Part shown: positions 24,613 through 33,057 of the stretch, piece by piece
Layout of the letters: each line of letters starts with the position of its first letter
Numbering within the stretch: the stretch's first letter is position 1
Translations under genes and position numbers: made by a program
The notes under the pieces: model-generated
Told to the model about the DNA's origin: nothing
Databases searched by the model: none
What the model saw: only the letters and a program-made list of their open reading frames with translations
Assembly: GCA_036676455.1 (NCBI GenBank)
Contig: JAKFCW010000040.1
Coordinates: 1 to 64,000, forward strand
DNA length: 64,000 nt
Direction of reading: 5' to 3'
From: UBA4093 sp036676455
GTDB taxonomy: Bacteria > Cyanobacteriota > Sericytochromatia > S15B-MN24 > UBA4093

Positions 24613-25629
24613 TTAACCCACCAGTTCGTCGCCGGTGCCGCGGGAAACGATGATCTCGCCCTTCTCCTCGAGGGAGCGGATGATGGCCACGACTTTCTGC
24701 TGGACTTCCTCGACGTCGCGGACGCGCACCGGCCCCATGAACTCCATCTCGTCCTTGACGATCTTGCCCATGCGCTCGGACATGTTCTTGAAGATCCGGG
24801 TCCGGACGTCGTCGTTGGAGCCCTTGAGGGCGACCGCCAGCTCCTTGGTGTCCACATCGCGAAGGATGCGCTGAATCGACCGGTCGTCGAGCACCACGAT
24901 GTCCTCGAAGACGAACATGAGCTTCTTGATTTCCTCGGCGAGGTCCGGGTTCTGCTCTTCGAGGGATTCCAGGATGGTCTTCTCGGTGCCGCGATCGACC
25001 CGGTTGAGCACGTCGACCAGGGCCTTGAGACCGCCGGCGTTGGTGAAGTCCTGGTTCATGACCGCCGAGAACTTGCGCTCGAGCACCTTCTCGACCTCGC
25101 GCAGGACCGCCGGGGTGGTCCGGTCCATCTGCGCGATGCGGGTGGCCACCTCGGTCTGCAAGTCGGCAGGAAGGCCCGAGATGACCATGGCCGCCTGCTC
25201 CGCCTTCATGTAGGCCAGGATCAAGGCGATGGTCTGCGGGTGCTCGTTCTGGATGAAGTTGAGGATCTGCGAGGCGTCCGCCTGGCGGATGAACTCGAAG
25301 GGCAGGGTGGTCAGCGAGTCGCTGAGCCTTTGCAGGATTTCCTCGGCCTTGTCGGGTCCGAGGGCCTTGCTGAGCAGCTCGCGGGCGAAGTTCACGCCGC
25401 CGGTGGAGATGTACTGGTTGGCCTGCAGCGTGTGATAGAACTCCTCGAGCAGCTCCTCGGAGGACTCGTTGGAGAGCTTGCCGAGGTTGGCGATCTCGAG
25501 CGTGAGGGTCTCGACCTCCTCGGTGTCCCCCAGGGCCTTGAGGATCATGCTGGCGGTGTCGGGGCCCAGGGCCACCAGCAGGGCCGCCGCCTTCTGCTTG
25601 CCGGAAAGATGCTTCATCTTGGTAGACAT
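24613..25629 (-). CDS. fliG: Flagellar motor switch protein FliG
   Basis: FliG is the C-ring protein that contacts MotA and generates torque. The 338 residues have the N-terminal LSGKQKAAALLVALGPDTAS and the middle-domain EHPQ motif (NEHPQTIALILAYMKAEQAA). The C-terminal charged torque helix includes VVLDDRSIQRILRDVDTKEL. It begins 2 nt after the fliF stop. Confidence 0.97.
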   Translation of the reverse strand: MSTKMKHLSGKQKAAALLVALGPDTASMILKALGDTEEVETLTLEIANLGKLSNESSEELLEEFYHTLQANQYISTGGVNFARELLSKALGPDKAEEILQRLSDSLTTLPFEFIRQADASQILNFIQNEHPQTIALILAYMKAEQAAMVISGLPADLQTEVATRIAQMDRTTPAVLREVEKVLERKFSAVMNQDFTNAGGLKALVDVLNRVDRGTEKTILESLEEQNPDLAEEIKKLMFVFEDIVVLDDRSIQRILRDVDTKELAVALKGSNDDVRTRIFKNMSERMGKIVKDEMEFMGPVRVRDVEEVQQKVVAIIRSLEEKGEIIVSRGTGDELVG

Positions 25630-25631
25630 GG

Positions 25632-27218
25632 CTACTCGTCCTCCAGCATCCAGGAGCGCACCAGACGAGCCACCTCATCGGGCTGGCTCTTGATGACCTT
25701 GGAGATCTCGCGCTGGAGGTGGGTCTTGCGATCCTCTTCGCCGATCTGGCCGATCTCGGCCAGGTCCTGCCTGACGGTCGATTCGAGGGTCAGAGGTCCG
25801 AGGTCGGGAAGCTCCTCGTCCTTGGGCTTGCCACGCAGGCCGCGCCGCAGGAGGATCAGGGCCACGATGCCCAGGATGACAGCCGCGGCGATCTTCAGGT
25901 AGAACTGGGTCTGCTCCTGAGCCTCCGCCTTGGCGAAGGCCTGCTCCTGGGCCTTGGCCACGGTGTCGTTGAACTTCAGGGCCGAGACCACGACGGTGTC
26001 GCCGCGGGCTTCGTTGACGCCCGCCGCCGCGGAGATCATCTGCCGCAAGTCGGCGATCTGATCCTCTTCGAGTTCGCCGTTGACGGCGACCGCCACCGAG
26101 AGGCGCTTCAGCTCGGCGGGAGGCTTGATCTTGCGCTGGACCGACTTGTTGACCTCGAAGTTGCGGGTATGGTCGACCTTCTCGTAGCCGCCAGGCCCGA
26201 CGGAGATAGACTCGGAGGCTTCGTAGGTTGGGATGTTGGTGGCCGTGCCCGGGACTCCGCCGCTCGATGCCGCGGATCCGTCCCAGCGCTCGTGATACTC
26301 GCGCTCGGAGCGAAGGATGCCCGAAGAAGTGCCGTCAGGGCGGGTGATGACCGGCTCGTAGGTTTCCTGGTTGGTCTCCTGCTGGCTGAAATCCATCTCC
26401 GCCACCACGTTGACCACGGCGCCGTTGGGGCCGAGGACGCGATCGAGCATGCCCTGGAGGTTCTTGCGGATGCCCAGCTCGGCCTGGCGCTTGTACTCGA
26501 GCTGCTTGATGCTCTGCTCGGGCGAGAGTGGGTTGTCCTGGCCGAGGGCCAGCTCGTCGGAGTAGTTGCGGCCGTTGACGTCCGTGATCACGACGTTGGC
26601 CGGGGTCAGGCCCTTCACGGACTTGCTGACCAGGTGAACGATGGTCTTGGCCTGCTCGGGCGCGAACTTCGAGGTGGGGTAGAGCTTGAGGACGACCGCG
26701 GCGGTCGGGCTCTCGGCGGTGTCGGTGAAGAGGTCGGGCTCGGGGATGACCAGGTGCACCCGGGCCTGCTCGACGCCTTCCATGCTGGAGATGGTGCGCG
26801 ACAGCTCGCCCTGCAAGGCGCGCTGGTAGTTGAGCTTCTGGACGGCCTCGGTCATGCCGAAGGTGTTCTTATCGAAGATCTCGAAGCCCACCTCGCCGCC
26901 CAGCGGAAGGCCCTGGGCCGCCATCGAGAGGCGCAGCTCGTGGACCTGGCTGCGGGGCACCAGGATGGACTTGCCGTCCGCCGAGATCTCGTAAGGGACC
27001 TGGGCGTCCTTGAGCTTCTGGACGATCTGGCCGGCATCGGCCTCGGTGACGTTGGTGTAAAGCGGGGCCCACTCGGGGGAGCGCGCCCAGACGAGCAGGA
27101 GCACGATGGCGGCGATGGACACCGCGGCCACCGCCCCGAAAAGGATCTGCTGGGTTCGGCTCAAGCCGGACCAGATCCGGCCGATATCAGATTGTAGCTG
27201 GCTGAAGAACTCGTTCAT
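25632..27218 (-). CDS. fliF: Flagellar MS-ring protein FliF
   Basis: FliF builds the MS-ring. The 528 residues have a first membrane helix at about 25-46 and periplasmic ring-building domains (SKFAPEQAKTIVHLVSKSVKG). A second membrane helix lies near 440-460 (KIAAAVILGIVALILLRRG), and the cytoplasmic tail ends VARLVRSWMLEDE, the FliG-binding end. A 304-bp non-coding gap upstream separates it from fliE, unlike the contiguous fliE-fliF of most operons. Confidence 0.97.
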   Translation of the reverse strand: MNEFFSQLQSDIGRIWSGLSRTQQILFGAVAAVSIAAIVLLLVWARSPEWAPLYTNVTEADAGQIVQKLKDAQVPYEISADGKSILVPRSQVHELRLSMAAQGLPLGGEVGFEIFDKNTFGMTEAVQKLNYQRALQGELSRTISSMEGVEQARVHLVIPEPDLFTDTAESPTAAVVLKLYPTSKFAPEQAKTIVHLVSKSVKGLTPANVVITDVNGRNYSDELALGQDNPLSPEQSIKQLEYKRQAELGIRKNLQGMLDRVLGPNGAVVNVVAEMDFSQQETNQETYEPVITRPDGTSSGILRSEREYHERWDGSAASSGGVPGTATNIPTYEASESISVGPGGYEKVDHTRNFEVNKSVQRKIKPPAELKRLSVAVAVNGELEEDQIADLRQMISAAAGVNEARGDTVVVSALKFNDTVAKAQEQAFAKAEAQEQTQFYLKIAAAVILGIVALILLRRGLRGKPKDEELPDLGPLTLESTVRQDLAEIGQIGEEDRKTHLQREISKVIKSQPDEVARLVRSWMLEDE

Positions 27219-27310
27219 CGAACCCTTATCACAGTACCTTCATACCCATAGCCACCCTCATGGTCGACTCACCGCACGCCATCCTTGGCTTGCCGGGACG
27301 CTTTGCGCCA

Positions 27311-27360
27311 GAAGGCGATGCCCCTGGCGCCCGTGGGCGTGCGTTAGGGGCATCGCCTTC
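27311..27360. repeat. Nested long inverted repeat upstream of fliF
   Basis: The arms GAAGGCGATGCCCCT (27311-27325) and its exact complement (27346-27360) form a 15-bp stem. The 20-nt loop itself contains a CGCCC/GGGCG mini-stem, giving a hairpin-in-hairpin. No T-tract follows on either strand. It could be an attenuator or a dispersed palindromic element. A genome search would decide. Confidence 0.7.
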
Positions 27361-27456
27361 CGCCAAACCCTCACGATGTCTTCATACAGGGAAGCATAGC
27401 ATGGTTTGGCATCCAGCCAAAGCCTAGCTTAGCACAAGGAACAGAACCTCCGCTTC

Positions 27457-27492
27457 CCTTGGCAAGGGAATTATCGCCTCCTCTTGCCAAGG
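27457..27492. repeat. Dyad CCTTGGCAAG / CTTGCCAAGG upstream of fliF
   Basis: A 10-bp inverted repeat with a 16-nt spacer. The left arm is itself part of a TTCCCTT-GGC-AAGGGAA hairpin. Spacing and symmetry would suit a dimeric regulator or a second RNA hairpin just downstream of fliE. Confidence 0.45.
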
Positions 27493-27522
27493 AAATGAGC
27501 GTGCAGCGCCCGGACACACCGG

Positions 27523-28017
27523 TTAGACCTGCATCCGCATCACTTCCTGATAGGATTCCACCAATTTGTTTCGAACCTGCATGGTGAGGTTGACAGCCAC
27601 CGAGGCCTTCTCGGCGGCGATCATGACGTCGTGCAATTCGACGTCCTTGCCCATGGCCAGATCGCGCTGCTTGGAGTCGGAGGTCTGGGCGAGCTGGTTG
27701 ACCGAGCCCAAGTAATTGCCAATGGAGTCGAAGATGGGCTCGACACCGAGGCCCGAGCGCTCGGCGCGGGGTCCCATGGTGGCGCCGGCTCGCGCCGTGG
27801 CGTCCGGGCCAAGCACGGGAGCGTTGAGGCTGGGGGCGGGCGGAATCAGCCGGGAAGGCTGGCCGCTCGGAGCCAGGGGCACGGTAGCTGCAGGAGCGCC
27901 CTCGGAGTGAGAATCGAATATCGCGCCGAAGTCCGGGCGCGGCATCCCGGGAAGGGGGATGCCGGGGACACCGGGAAGCGGGGCGCCCATGGGGCCAATC
28001 GGGGGAAGGAAGGGCAT
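27523..28017 (-). CDS. fliE: Flagellar hook-basal body protein FliE with Pro-rich N-terminal extension
   Basis: FliE joins the MS-ring to the rod. Only the C-terminal half is the conserved domain: ELHDVMIAAEKASVAVNLTM, then QVRNKLVESYQEVMRMQV. The 164-residue length exceeds the usual ~100 because of an N-terminal Pro/Gly-rich extension of about 60-70 residues (PLPGVPGIPLPGMPRP). flgB-flgC-fliE order is canonical. Confidence 0.92.
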   Translation of the reverse strand: MPFLPPIGPMGAPLPGVPGIPLPGMPRPDFGAIFDSHSEGAPAATVPLAPSGQPSRLIPPAPSLNAPVLGPDATARAGATMGPRAERSGLGVEPIFDSIGNYLGSVNQLAQTSDSKQRDLAMGKDVELHDVMIAAEKASVAVNLTMQVRNKLVESYQEVMRMQV

Positions 28018-28018
28018 G

Positions 28019-28426
28019 TTAGATCTCCAAGGCCTTGTTGGCGGCCGCCTTCAGCGACTGGATGACGGTGACGTTCGCCTCGTAGGAGCGGGTGGCCGAG
28101 ATCATGTCGGTCATCTCGGTGACGGGGTTGACGTTAGGGTACGAGACGTAGCCCTCCCCGTTGGCATCCGGGTGCTCGGGATCGTACACCAGGCGGAAGG
28201 GGGACTCGTCCTCGATGACGCCGGAGACGCGGACCCCGTGGGTGGGCAGACCGGCACGACGCTCGGAGGGGCGGGACTCGAAGACCACCATCTCGCGGCG
28301 GTAGGCCTCGCCCTTGTCGGTGCGGGTGGTGTTGGCATTGGCCAGGTTGGAGGAGATCACGTCCATGCGCAGGCGCTGGGCGGTGAGCGCCGAGGCGGCG
28401 GTGTTGAGCGCGTCGAAAATTCCCAT
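28019..28426 (-). CDS. flgC: Flagellar proximal rod protein FlgC
   Basis: FlgC is a rod subunit. The 135 residues carry the rod N-terminal pattern (ALNTAASALTAQRLRMDVIS, then NLANANTT), the internal NPVTEMTDMISATRSYEANV and a C-terminal helix. It starts about 25 nt after flgB and ends 1 nt before the fliE start codon. Confidence 0.95.
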   Translation of the reverse strand: MGIFDALNTAASALTAQRLRMDVISSNLANANTTRTDKGEAYRREMVVFESRPSERRAGLPTHGVRVSGVIEDESPFRLVYDPEHPDANGEGYVSYPNVNPVTEMTDMISATRSYEANVTVIQSLKAAANKALEI

Positions 28427-28451
28427 CGTCTACTCCCTGCGGAAAGGCGGC

Positions 28452-28862
28452 CTAGGAGCCGCGGATCACGTCCTTGAGCCCCGTCATCTTGCGCTTCATC
28501 AGATCGGCCACGGCGCTGTAGGTCAGGCTGGTCTGGGCGAGGCGCGTCATCTCGACGTCGATGTCGACGTTGTTGCCGTCGTTGCGAAGGGTGGAATCGG
28601 TGGCGCGTCGCAGCTCGGGCTGGAACTGGCTGATCCCCTGAGGCCCGAGGCTGAGGTGCCCCGGATGGGTCAGAGCCAGAGGGGCGGCCGGAGAGCCTTC
28701 CACGGCCGCCTGGAGCTGGGCCTCGTAAGAGACCTCGAAGCGCTTGAAATGGGGAGTGTCGGCATTGGCGACGTTCTCGGCGAGGGCGCGCTGGCGCTGT
28801 CCGAGCCCGGTCAGGCCGGCCTGGAGCACCGAGGTGGTCCCTCCGAAGAGCTTGTCCAGCAC
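28452..28862 (-). CDS. flgB: Flagellar proximal rod protein FlgB
   Basis: FlgB is a rod subunit and the first flagellar gene of this string. The 136 residues include RALAENVANADTPHFKRFEV and VDIDVEMTRLAQTSLTYSAV. The GTG start at 28862 has AGGAGG 8 nt upstream. The 85-bp gap to cmk contains a TATAGT box on the minus strand but no clear -35, so the operon may also read through from panC-cmk. Confidence 0.94.
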   Translation of the reverse strand: MLDKLFGGTTSVLQAGLTGLGQRQRALAENVANADTPHFKRFEVSYEAQLQAAVEGSPAAPLALTHPGHLSLGPQGISQFQPELRRATDSTLRNDGNNVDIDVEMTRLAQTSLTYSAVADLMKRKMTGLKDVIRGS

Positions 28863-28947
28863 GCGTCAATCCTCCTGAAATCCCCGTCCGGCGCGGCTTG
28901 GCGACACGCGGACGCTTGCGATTCACTATACCCTTCGCGGGGTGCCT

Positions 28948-29667
28948 CTAATCGTTATCGGCGCCCGGGGCCGGATCTGAAGCCCCCACAGGCGAGCTTG
29001 CCTCGCGCTGGCGCGCGATTTCCAGGATCCGATCGACCACTTGCTCCGCCGAGAGCTGGTCCGTGTCGACGCGCACGGCGTCCTCGGCCGCCTTCAGGGG
29101 GCTCACGGCCCGGTTGGAGTCGTAGGCGTCACGGCGGGCGATCTCGGCGGCGAGCTCGTCGAGGTCGACGGCGTGGCCCTTGGCCTCGAGGTCCTTGGCG
29201 CGGCGGCGCGCCCGCTCCATGGGCGAGGCGACCAGGAAGATCTTGACCGGGGCCTGCGGGAAGACCACGGTGCCGATGTCGCGCCCCTCGGCGACCACTC
29301 CGCCGCCCTTGCCGAGCTCGCGCTGGCGGTCGACCAGGACCTCGCGGACGCCGGCGTGCGCGGCGACCTGCGAGACGTGGCGGGTGACCTCGGGCATGCG
29401 GATGGCGTCGGTGACGTCCTGGCCGTCGATGCGGACGCGGTCTCCGTCCTCGCCGGGGATCAGGGCGATCTGGGACTCGCGTGCGAGGCGGGTCATCGCG
29501 TCGGCGTCATCGAGGGCCAGGCCCTCCGACAGGGCCTTCCAGGTGATGGCGCGGTACATGGCCCCGGTGTCGAGGAAGAGCAGGTCGAGGCGGCGGGCGA
29601 CCGCGCGGGCGACGGTGCTCTTGCCGGCTCCGGCGGGACCATCGATGGCGACGATGAGGCGACTCAC
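28948..29667 (-). CDS. cmk: Cytidylate kinase
   Basis: Cmk phosphorylates CMP/dCMP for nucleotide synthesis. The 239 residues start IVAIDGPAGAGKSTVARA (P-loop) and contain LDTGAMYRAITWKAL, VVAEGRDIGTVVFPQA and a late RRDAYDSNRAVSPLK segment. The start is GTG at 29667, overlapping the panC stop by GTGA. The longer open frame upstream is antisense-like sequence within panC. In cyanobacteria panC and cmk are one fused protein. Here they are separate but translationally coupled. Confidence 0.94.
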   Translation of the reverse strand: MSRLIVAIDGPAGAGKSTVARAVARRLDLLFLDTGAMYRAITWKALSEGLALDDADAMTRLARESQIALIPGEDGDRVRIDGQDVTDAIRMPEVTRHVSQVAAHAGVREVLVDRQRELGKGGGVVAEGRDIGTVVFPQAPVKIFLVASPMERARRRAKDLEAKGHAVDLDELAAEIARRDAYDSNRAVSPLKAAEDAVRVDTDQLSAEQVVDRILEIARQREASSPVGASDPAPGADND

Positions 29668-30548
29668 AGGGCAGCTCCTTCCAAGAGGCGGGAGAGTCCT
29701 CGGTCCGGCGAGTCCGGGGCGAGGAGGGCGTTGTCGATGAGGCGGGTCTTGCCGAGCTTGGCGGCGAGGGCCAGGACCGCGGGGGCGTCGAGGGTGGCGA
29801 CGGGCATGAGGGTGTCGGCGTCGCGCAGCTCGAGGTACTCGAGATCGAGGCCGTCCAGCTCGGTGCGCGAGAGAGAGAGCAGGCGCTCGGCAGAGCGCTC
29901 GCCTGCGAGGTAGGCGCGCATGGCCTGGGCGAGGGCGCGCGACAGCGCGAGGGCGCGCGTGCGGTCCTCCTCGGAGAGGTAGGTATTGCGCGAGCTGAGG
30001 GCGAGGCCGTCGGCTTCGCGGACGAGCGGGGCGCGCACGACGGTGACGGGCATGGCGAGGTCCTCGACCATGCGGGCGACGACGCGCCACTGCTGGAAGT
30101 CCTTCTGCCCGAGGTAGACGAGGTCGGGGCGGATCATGCCGAAGAGGCGGGCGAGGACGGTGGTAACGCCGGCGAAGTGGCCGGGGCGCGAGGCGCCGCA
30201 AAGGGAGTCGGTGAGGCCCGAGACGGTGACCGAGGTGGCGAAGCCCGGGGGGTAGACCCCGTCGGGCGTTGGGGTGAAGAGGAGGTCGACGCCTTCGCGC
30301 TCGCAGAGGGCGTGGTCGCGCTCGAGGTCGCGCGGGTAGCGATCGAGGTCCTCGTTGGGTCCGAACTGCTTGGGGTTGACGAAGATCGAGACGACGACGA
30401 GGTCTGCCGCTTGGCGTGCGAGGCGGATGAGGCTGGCGTGGCCCTCGTGGAGGTAGCCCATGGTGGGGACGAAGGCGAGGCGGGTGCCTGGGGCACGCAG
30501 ACGGGCGAGGGATTCATCGAGCTCAAGGCGGGAGGAGACCCGGATCAC
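29664..30548 (-). CDS. panC: Pantothenate synthetase (pantoate--beta-alanine ligase)
   Basis: PanC joins pantoate and beta-alanine with ATP to make pantothenate, the coenzyme A precursor. The 294 residues have the nucleotide-binding PTMGYLHEGHASLI (HxGH), FVNPKQFGPNEDLDRYPR, the YLGQKDFQQ segment and the KMSKS-like LALSSRNTYL. The GTG start at 30548 has AGGAG 7 nt upstream, and sequence further upstream in frame is not PanC-like. It overlaps cmk by 4 nt. A promoter candidate with an extended -10 lies about 55 nt upstream. Confidence 0.94.
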   Translation of the reverse strand: MIRVSSRLELDESLARLRAPGTRLAFVPTMGYLHEGHASLIRLARQAADLVVVSIFVNPKQFGPNEDLDRYPRDLERDHALCEREGVDLLFTPTPDGVYPPGFATSVTVSGLTDSLCGASRPGHFAGVTTVLARLFGMIRPDLVYLGQKDFQQWRVVARMVEDLAMPVTVVRAPLVREADGLALSSRNTYLSEEDRTRALALSRALAQAMRAYLAGERSAERLLSLSRTELDGLDLEYLELRDADTLMPVATLDAPAVLALAAKLGKTRLIDNALLAPDSPDRGLSRLLEGAAL

Positions 30549-30872
30549 AGGAGCGCTCCTTTCGGTCGGAATCAGGCGCAGGGCGGGCCATGCGCGCGGG
30601 ATCCATTCTAGCACAGCGGCGAGCGTGGGTCGCAGCGCGACCCATGAACCTTGTCGATAGGGGCCATGTCGAGTCCGGGGGCTCCGGGTAGGATCGGGGG
30701 GCATGGGGTTCGATCACTTCAGCGTCGACGCCATCAATGGGGATGGAACCTGGCTCCCGACGACGAAACCCGAGGGCAGCGAGCCCAAACAGCCCGGTTT
30801 TACCGGGTGAGCGTCGAACCGAGGCCTTGGGGCTGGCGGGGAGAGGCTGAGAGCGTAAGGAGCGACGCCGCG
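30549..30872. other. Divergent intergenic region between panC and the PRC-barrel gene
   Basis: This 324-bp gap holds the panC promoter candidate described at 30605-30644 and a CCCGGT-TTT-ACCGGG hairpin at 30793-30807. A weak AGGAG precedes the plus-strand gene. A longer plus-strand open frame crosses most of the gap but shows no recognisable protein sequence before the ATG at 30873. Confidence 0.5.
30605..30644 (-). promoter_or_regulatory. Candidate panC-cmk promoter with overlapping dyad
   Basis: On the minus strand an extended -10 (TGCTAGAAT, TAGAAT at 30605-30610) lies about 55 nt before the panC start. Its -35 region is poor. That region is covered by a perfect 8-bp inverted repeat TGGGTCGC-AGC-GCGACCCA (30626-30644), positioned like an operator. 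Confidence 0.42.
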
Positions 30873-31406
30873 ATGAGACCCTTGGACTTCGATCTACTGG
30901 GCTGTCCCGTGACCGATTACGCGACCGGCGAGGTGGTCGGTCGGGTGAAGGTGGTGGTGCAGTCCGCGACTCCGGGCCGGATCGCGCAGCTGGCGTTGGA
31001 GCGGCTGGAGGATCTGGGCGGAGGGGAGTCTGCCGGAGCTTCGCCGCTGGTCGGAGAGCCGCTTTTCGACGGGCGCGGGGGGCTGTTGGGGTGGGCGGTC
31101 GGTGTGGCCGAGAGCCTGCCGGGTGGTGGGATGAGGCGGCTGGGGGGTGGCGGTTCCCCCTTGGGTGGGACGCGGTTCCTGCTGGTGCGCGAGCAGGCGG
31201 AGGGGGAGGGTGCCGTGATTGACGGTCATGATCTCGGGGAGGGCGACGGGGCCCGGGGGGATTACATGGTCGGGCAGCTGTCGGCGAGCACCTTGGTGGA
31301 TCCGCATGGACAGACGCTGATCCAGGAGGGCGAGGTGATCACGGCGGACGTGCTGGAGCGCGCGCGGCGGCTGGGGCTGCTGCACCGGCTGGCGGCGACC
31401 TTCTAA
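30873..31406 (+). CDS. PRC-barrel-like domain protein
   Basis: The ATG at 30873 gives 177 residues. The N-terminal segment (FDLLGCPVTDYATGEVVGRV, about 5-24) resembles a PRC-barrel fold. The C-terminal segment (YMVGQLSASTLVDPHGQTLI, then EGEVITADVLERARRLGLLH) resembles a repeat seen after PRC barrels in cyanobacterial and firmicute proteins of unknown role. The middle is very Gly-rich. No signal peptide or membrane helix. Transcribed away from panC. Function unknown. An upstream in-frame GTG cannot be excluded as start. Confidence 0.6.
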   Translation: MRPLDFDLLGCPVTDYATGEVVGRVKVVVQSATPGRIAQLALERLEDLGGGESAGASPLVGEPLFDGRGGLLGWAVGVAESLPGGGMRRLGGGGSPLGGTRFLLVREQAEGEGAVIDGHDLGEGDGARGDYMVGQLSASTLVDPHGQTLIQEGEVITADVLERARRLGLLHRLAATF

Positions 31407-31413
31407 GTGAATC

Positions 31414-31435
31414 GGGGGCGCCCGTGGGCGCCCCC
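31414..31435. terminator. Bidirectional hairpin between convergent genes
   Basis: A perfect 10-bp GC stem (GGGGGCGCCC / GGGCGCCCCC, 2-nt loop) lies between the ends of the PRC gene and the transporter gene. It has no T-tract but is well placed to end transcription from both sides. Confidence 0.6.
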
Positions 31436-31442
31436 TGGGGGA

Positions 31443-32876
31443 TTACTTCATGCGGTTGCCGAGGATGGAGTGGCGCATACCGTAGAGGAAGTAGACGACC
31501 AATCCGATGGACAGCCAGATCAAGAAGCGCTGGATGGTGACGTGGGGCAGGGAGATCATCAGGTAGCCGCAGCTGAGCAGGGTGCCGATGGCGACGACGG
31601 GGATGAAGGGGGTCCGGAAGCCCCGCTTCCAGTCGGGGCGGGTGTAGCGCAGGACCCAGGCACCGATGGCCACGCAGATGAAGGCGAACAGCGTACCGAT
31701 GTTGGCCAGCTCGGCCACCGCTGAGATGGGGGTGAAGCCCGCCAGCACCGCCACGGCGACCCCGGTGAAGAGCGTGGTGACGTGAGGCGTGCCGAAGCGC
31801 GGGTGCACGGAGGTGAAGACCTTGGGCATCAGGCCGTCGCGCGCCATCGCGAAGAAGATCCGGGGCATGCCCATCAGCATGACGACCAGCACCGAGGTGA
31901 TGCCGGCCACGGCACCGATGCTCAAGAGGGCCGCGGCCCAGCCCTTGCCGATGTACTCGAGGGCGTAGGCAAGCGGAGCGGCGTTGTTCACCAGCTCCGG
32001 GTAAAGCCGCTGCGGGATGATGCCCGTGAAGATGGCGCCCACCGCCACGTAGAAGATGGTGCAGATCAAGAGCGAGCCCAGGATGCCGATGGGCAGGTCG
32101 CGCTGGGGGTTCTTGGTCTCCTCGGCCGCGTTGGAGACTGCGTCGAAGCCGATGAAGGCGAAGAAGATGGTCGCCGCCCCGGTCATGACCCCACCGAAGC
32201 CGTTGGGGAGGAAGGGGTCCCAGTTACCGGGATTGATGTGACCCATGGTGATGGCGATGAACATGATCAGGACCGCCACCTTGAGGACGACGAAGATCGT
32301 GTTGGTGTTGACGGACTCGCGGATGCCGCGGACCAGGACCATGGTGACCCCCAGCGCGATCAGGATGGCCGGGATGTTGAGCAGGGCACCTGGAGCCGTG
32401 CCTGGCGCGTTCACCCACATGGCCGGCAGGTTGATGCCGACGTTGTGCAAGATCTTGACGAAGTAGCCCGACCAGCCGATGGCCACGGCGGCCGTCGCCA
32501 CGACGTACTCGAGAATCAGCACCCAGCCGATCACCCAGGCGACGATCTCGCCGAAGGCCGTGTAGGCGTACGTGTAGGCCGAGCCCGAGGCCGGGATCAT
32601 GGAGGCCACCTCGGCGTAGGCCAAGGCCGCGAAGGCGCAGGCGATCGCCGCGAAGATGAAGCTCAGGATGATCCCCGGTCCCGCGTACTTCGCGGCGGCG
32701 GCCCCCGTGATCACGAAGATGCCGGTGCCGATGATCGCGCCGACCCCCAGCGAGGTCAGGTCCAGCGCACCGAGCACCTTCTTGAGGCCGGAGTCCTCTC
32801 CGCTGGGCAACGGTTTGCGAACCATGAGTCGGGCAAGCAGGCCAGCCGGGGAGCGTTCGTTGGTCACGGTGCTCAA
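31443..32876 (-). CDS. APC-superfamily amino acid permease (cationic amino acid transporter-like)
   Basis: A 477-residue membrane protein with about 12 hydrophobic segments. The family's helix-1 motif is seen (LTSLGVGAIIGTGIFVITG), as are the second conserved region YAEVASMIPASGSAYTYAY and FIGFDAVSNAAEETKNPQRD between helices 6 and 7. These features fit the YfnA/CAT group that imports amino acids by proton symport. Substrate cannot be fixed. The TTG start at 32876 is chosen for AGGAG 7 nt upstream; an in-frame GTG and ATG further in are alternatives. Confidence 0.88.
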   Translation of the reverse strand: MSTVTNERSPAGLLARLMVRKPLPSGEDSGLKKVLGALDLTSLGVGAIIGTGIFVITGAAAAKYAGPGIILSFIFAAIACAFAALAYAEVASMIPASGSAYTYAYTAFGEIVAWVIGWVLILEYVVATAAVAIGWSGYFVKILHNVGINLPAMWVNAPGTAPGALLNIPAILIALGVTMVLVRGIRESVNTNTIFVVLKVAVLIMFIAITMGHINPGNWDPFLPNGFGGVMTGAATIFFAFIGFDAVSNAAEETKNPQRDLPIGILGSLLICTIFYVAVGAIFTGIIPQRLYPELVNNAAPLAYALEYIGKGWAAALLSIGAVAGITSVLVVMLMGMPRIFFAMARDGLMPKVFTSVHPRFGTPHVTTLFTGVAVAVLAGFTPISAVAELANIGTLFAFICVAIGAWVLRYTRPDWKRGFRTPFIPVVAIGTLLSCGYLMISLPHVTIQRFLIWLSIGLVVYFLYGMRHSILGNRMK

Positions 32877-32920
32877 GCATTGTCTCCTTGTGAGGGGTGG
32901 GAAGCATTCAGATACTACGT

Positions 32921-32950
32921 ATCGTAACGTTAAACCCTCTATTGAAGCAA
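32921..32950 (-). promoter_or_regulatory. Weak promoter candidate for the amino acid permease
   Basis: On the minus strand TTGCTT and TACGAT are separated by 18 nt, giving a leader of about 38 nt. A GATAC-TAC-GTATC dyad (32911-32923) overlaps the -10 and the expected start site. Both hexamers are imperfect. Confidence 0.3.
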
Positions 32951-33057
32951 CCCACCAACCCAGACTGTCCGTTTCGGCGAAGGCAGGCGAGGCTTTCCGC
33001 CGTAGACTCCTGCTCGGAACCCCACCAGGCGCCGGGGCCGTCGGGCCCGCCGCGCCA

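Larger units (their letters stand above)
27219..27522. other. Hairpin-rich 304-bp gap between fliE and fliF
   Basis: This gap breaks an otherwise tight operon. It holds a 15-bp perfect inverted repeat at 27311-27360, a TTTGGC-N5-GCCAAA dyad at 27403-27419 and a 10-bp dyad at 27457-27492. Read on the minus strand there is a weak sigma70-like pair near 27396-27423 (TTGGCT, 16 nt, TATGCT), so a promoter for fliF may lie here. No convincing sigma28 or sigma54 site was seen. No ORF is supported. Confidence 0.5.

Noticed and set aside
29668..30201. Upstream extension of the cmk reading frame
   Set aside because: The extension lies within panC in another frame and is Arg/Pro-rich; the GTG overlapping the panC stop begins exactly at the Cmk N-terminus.
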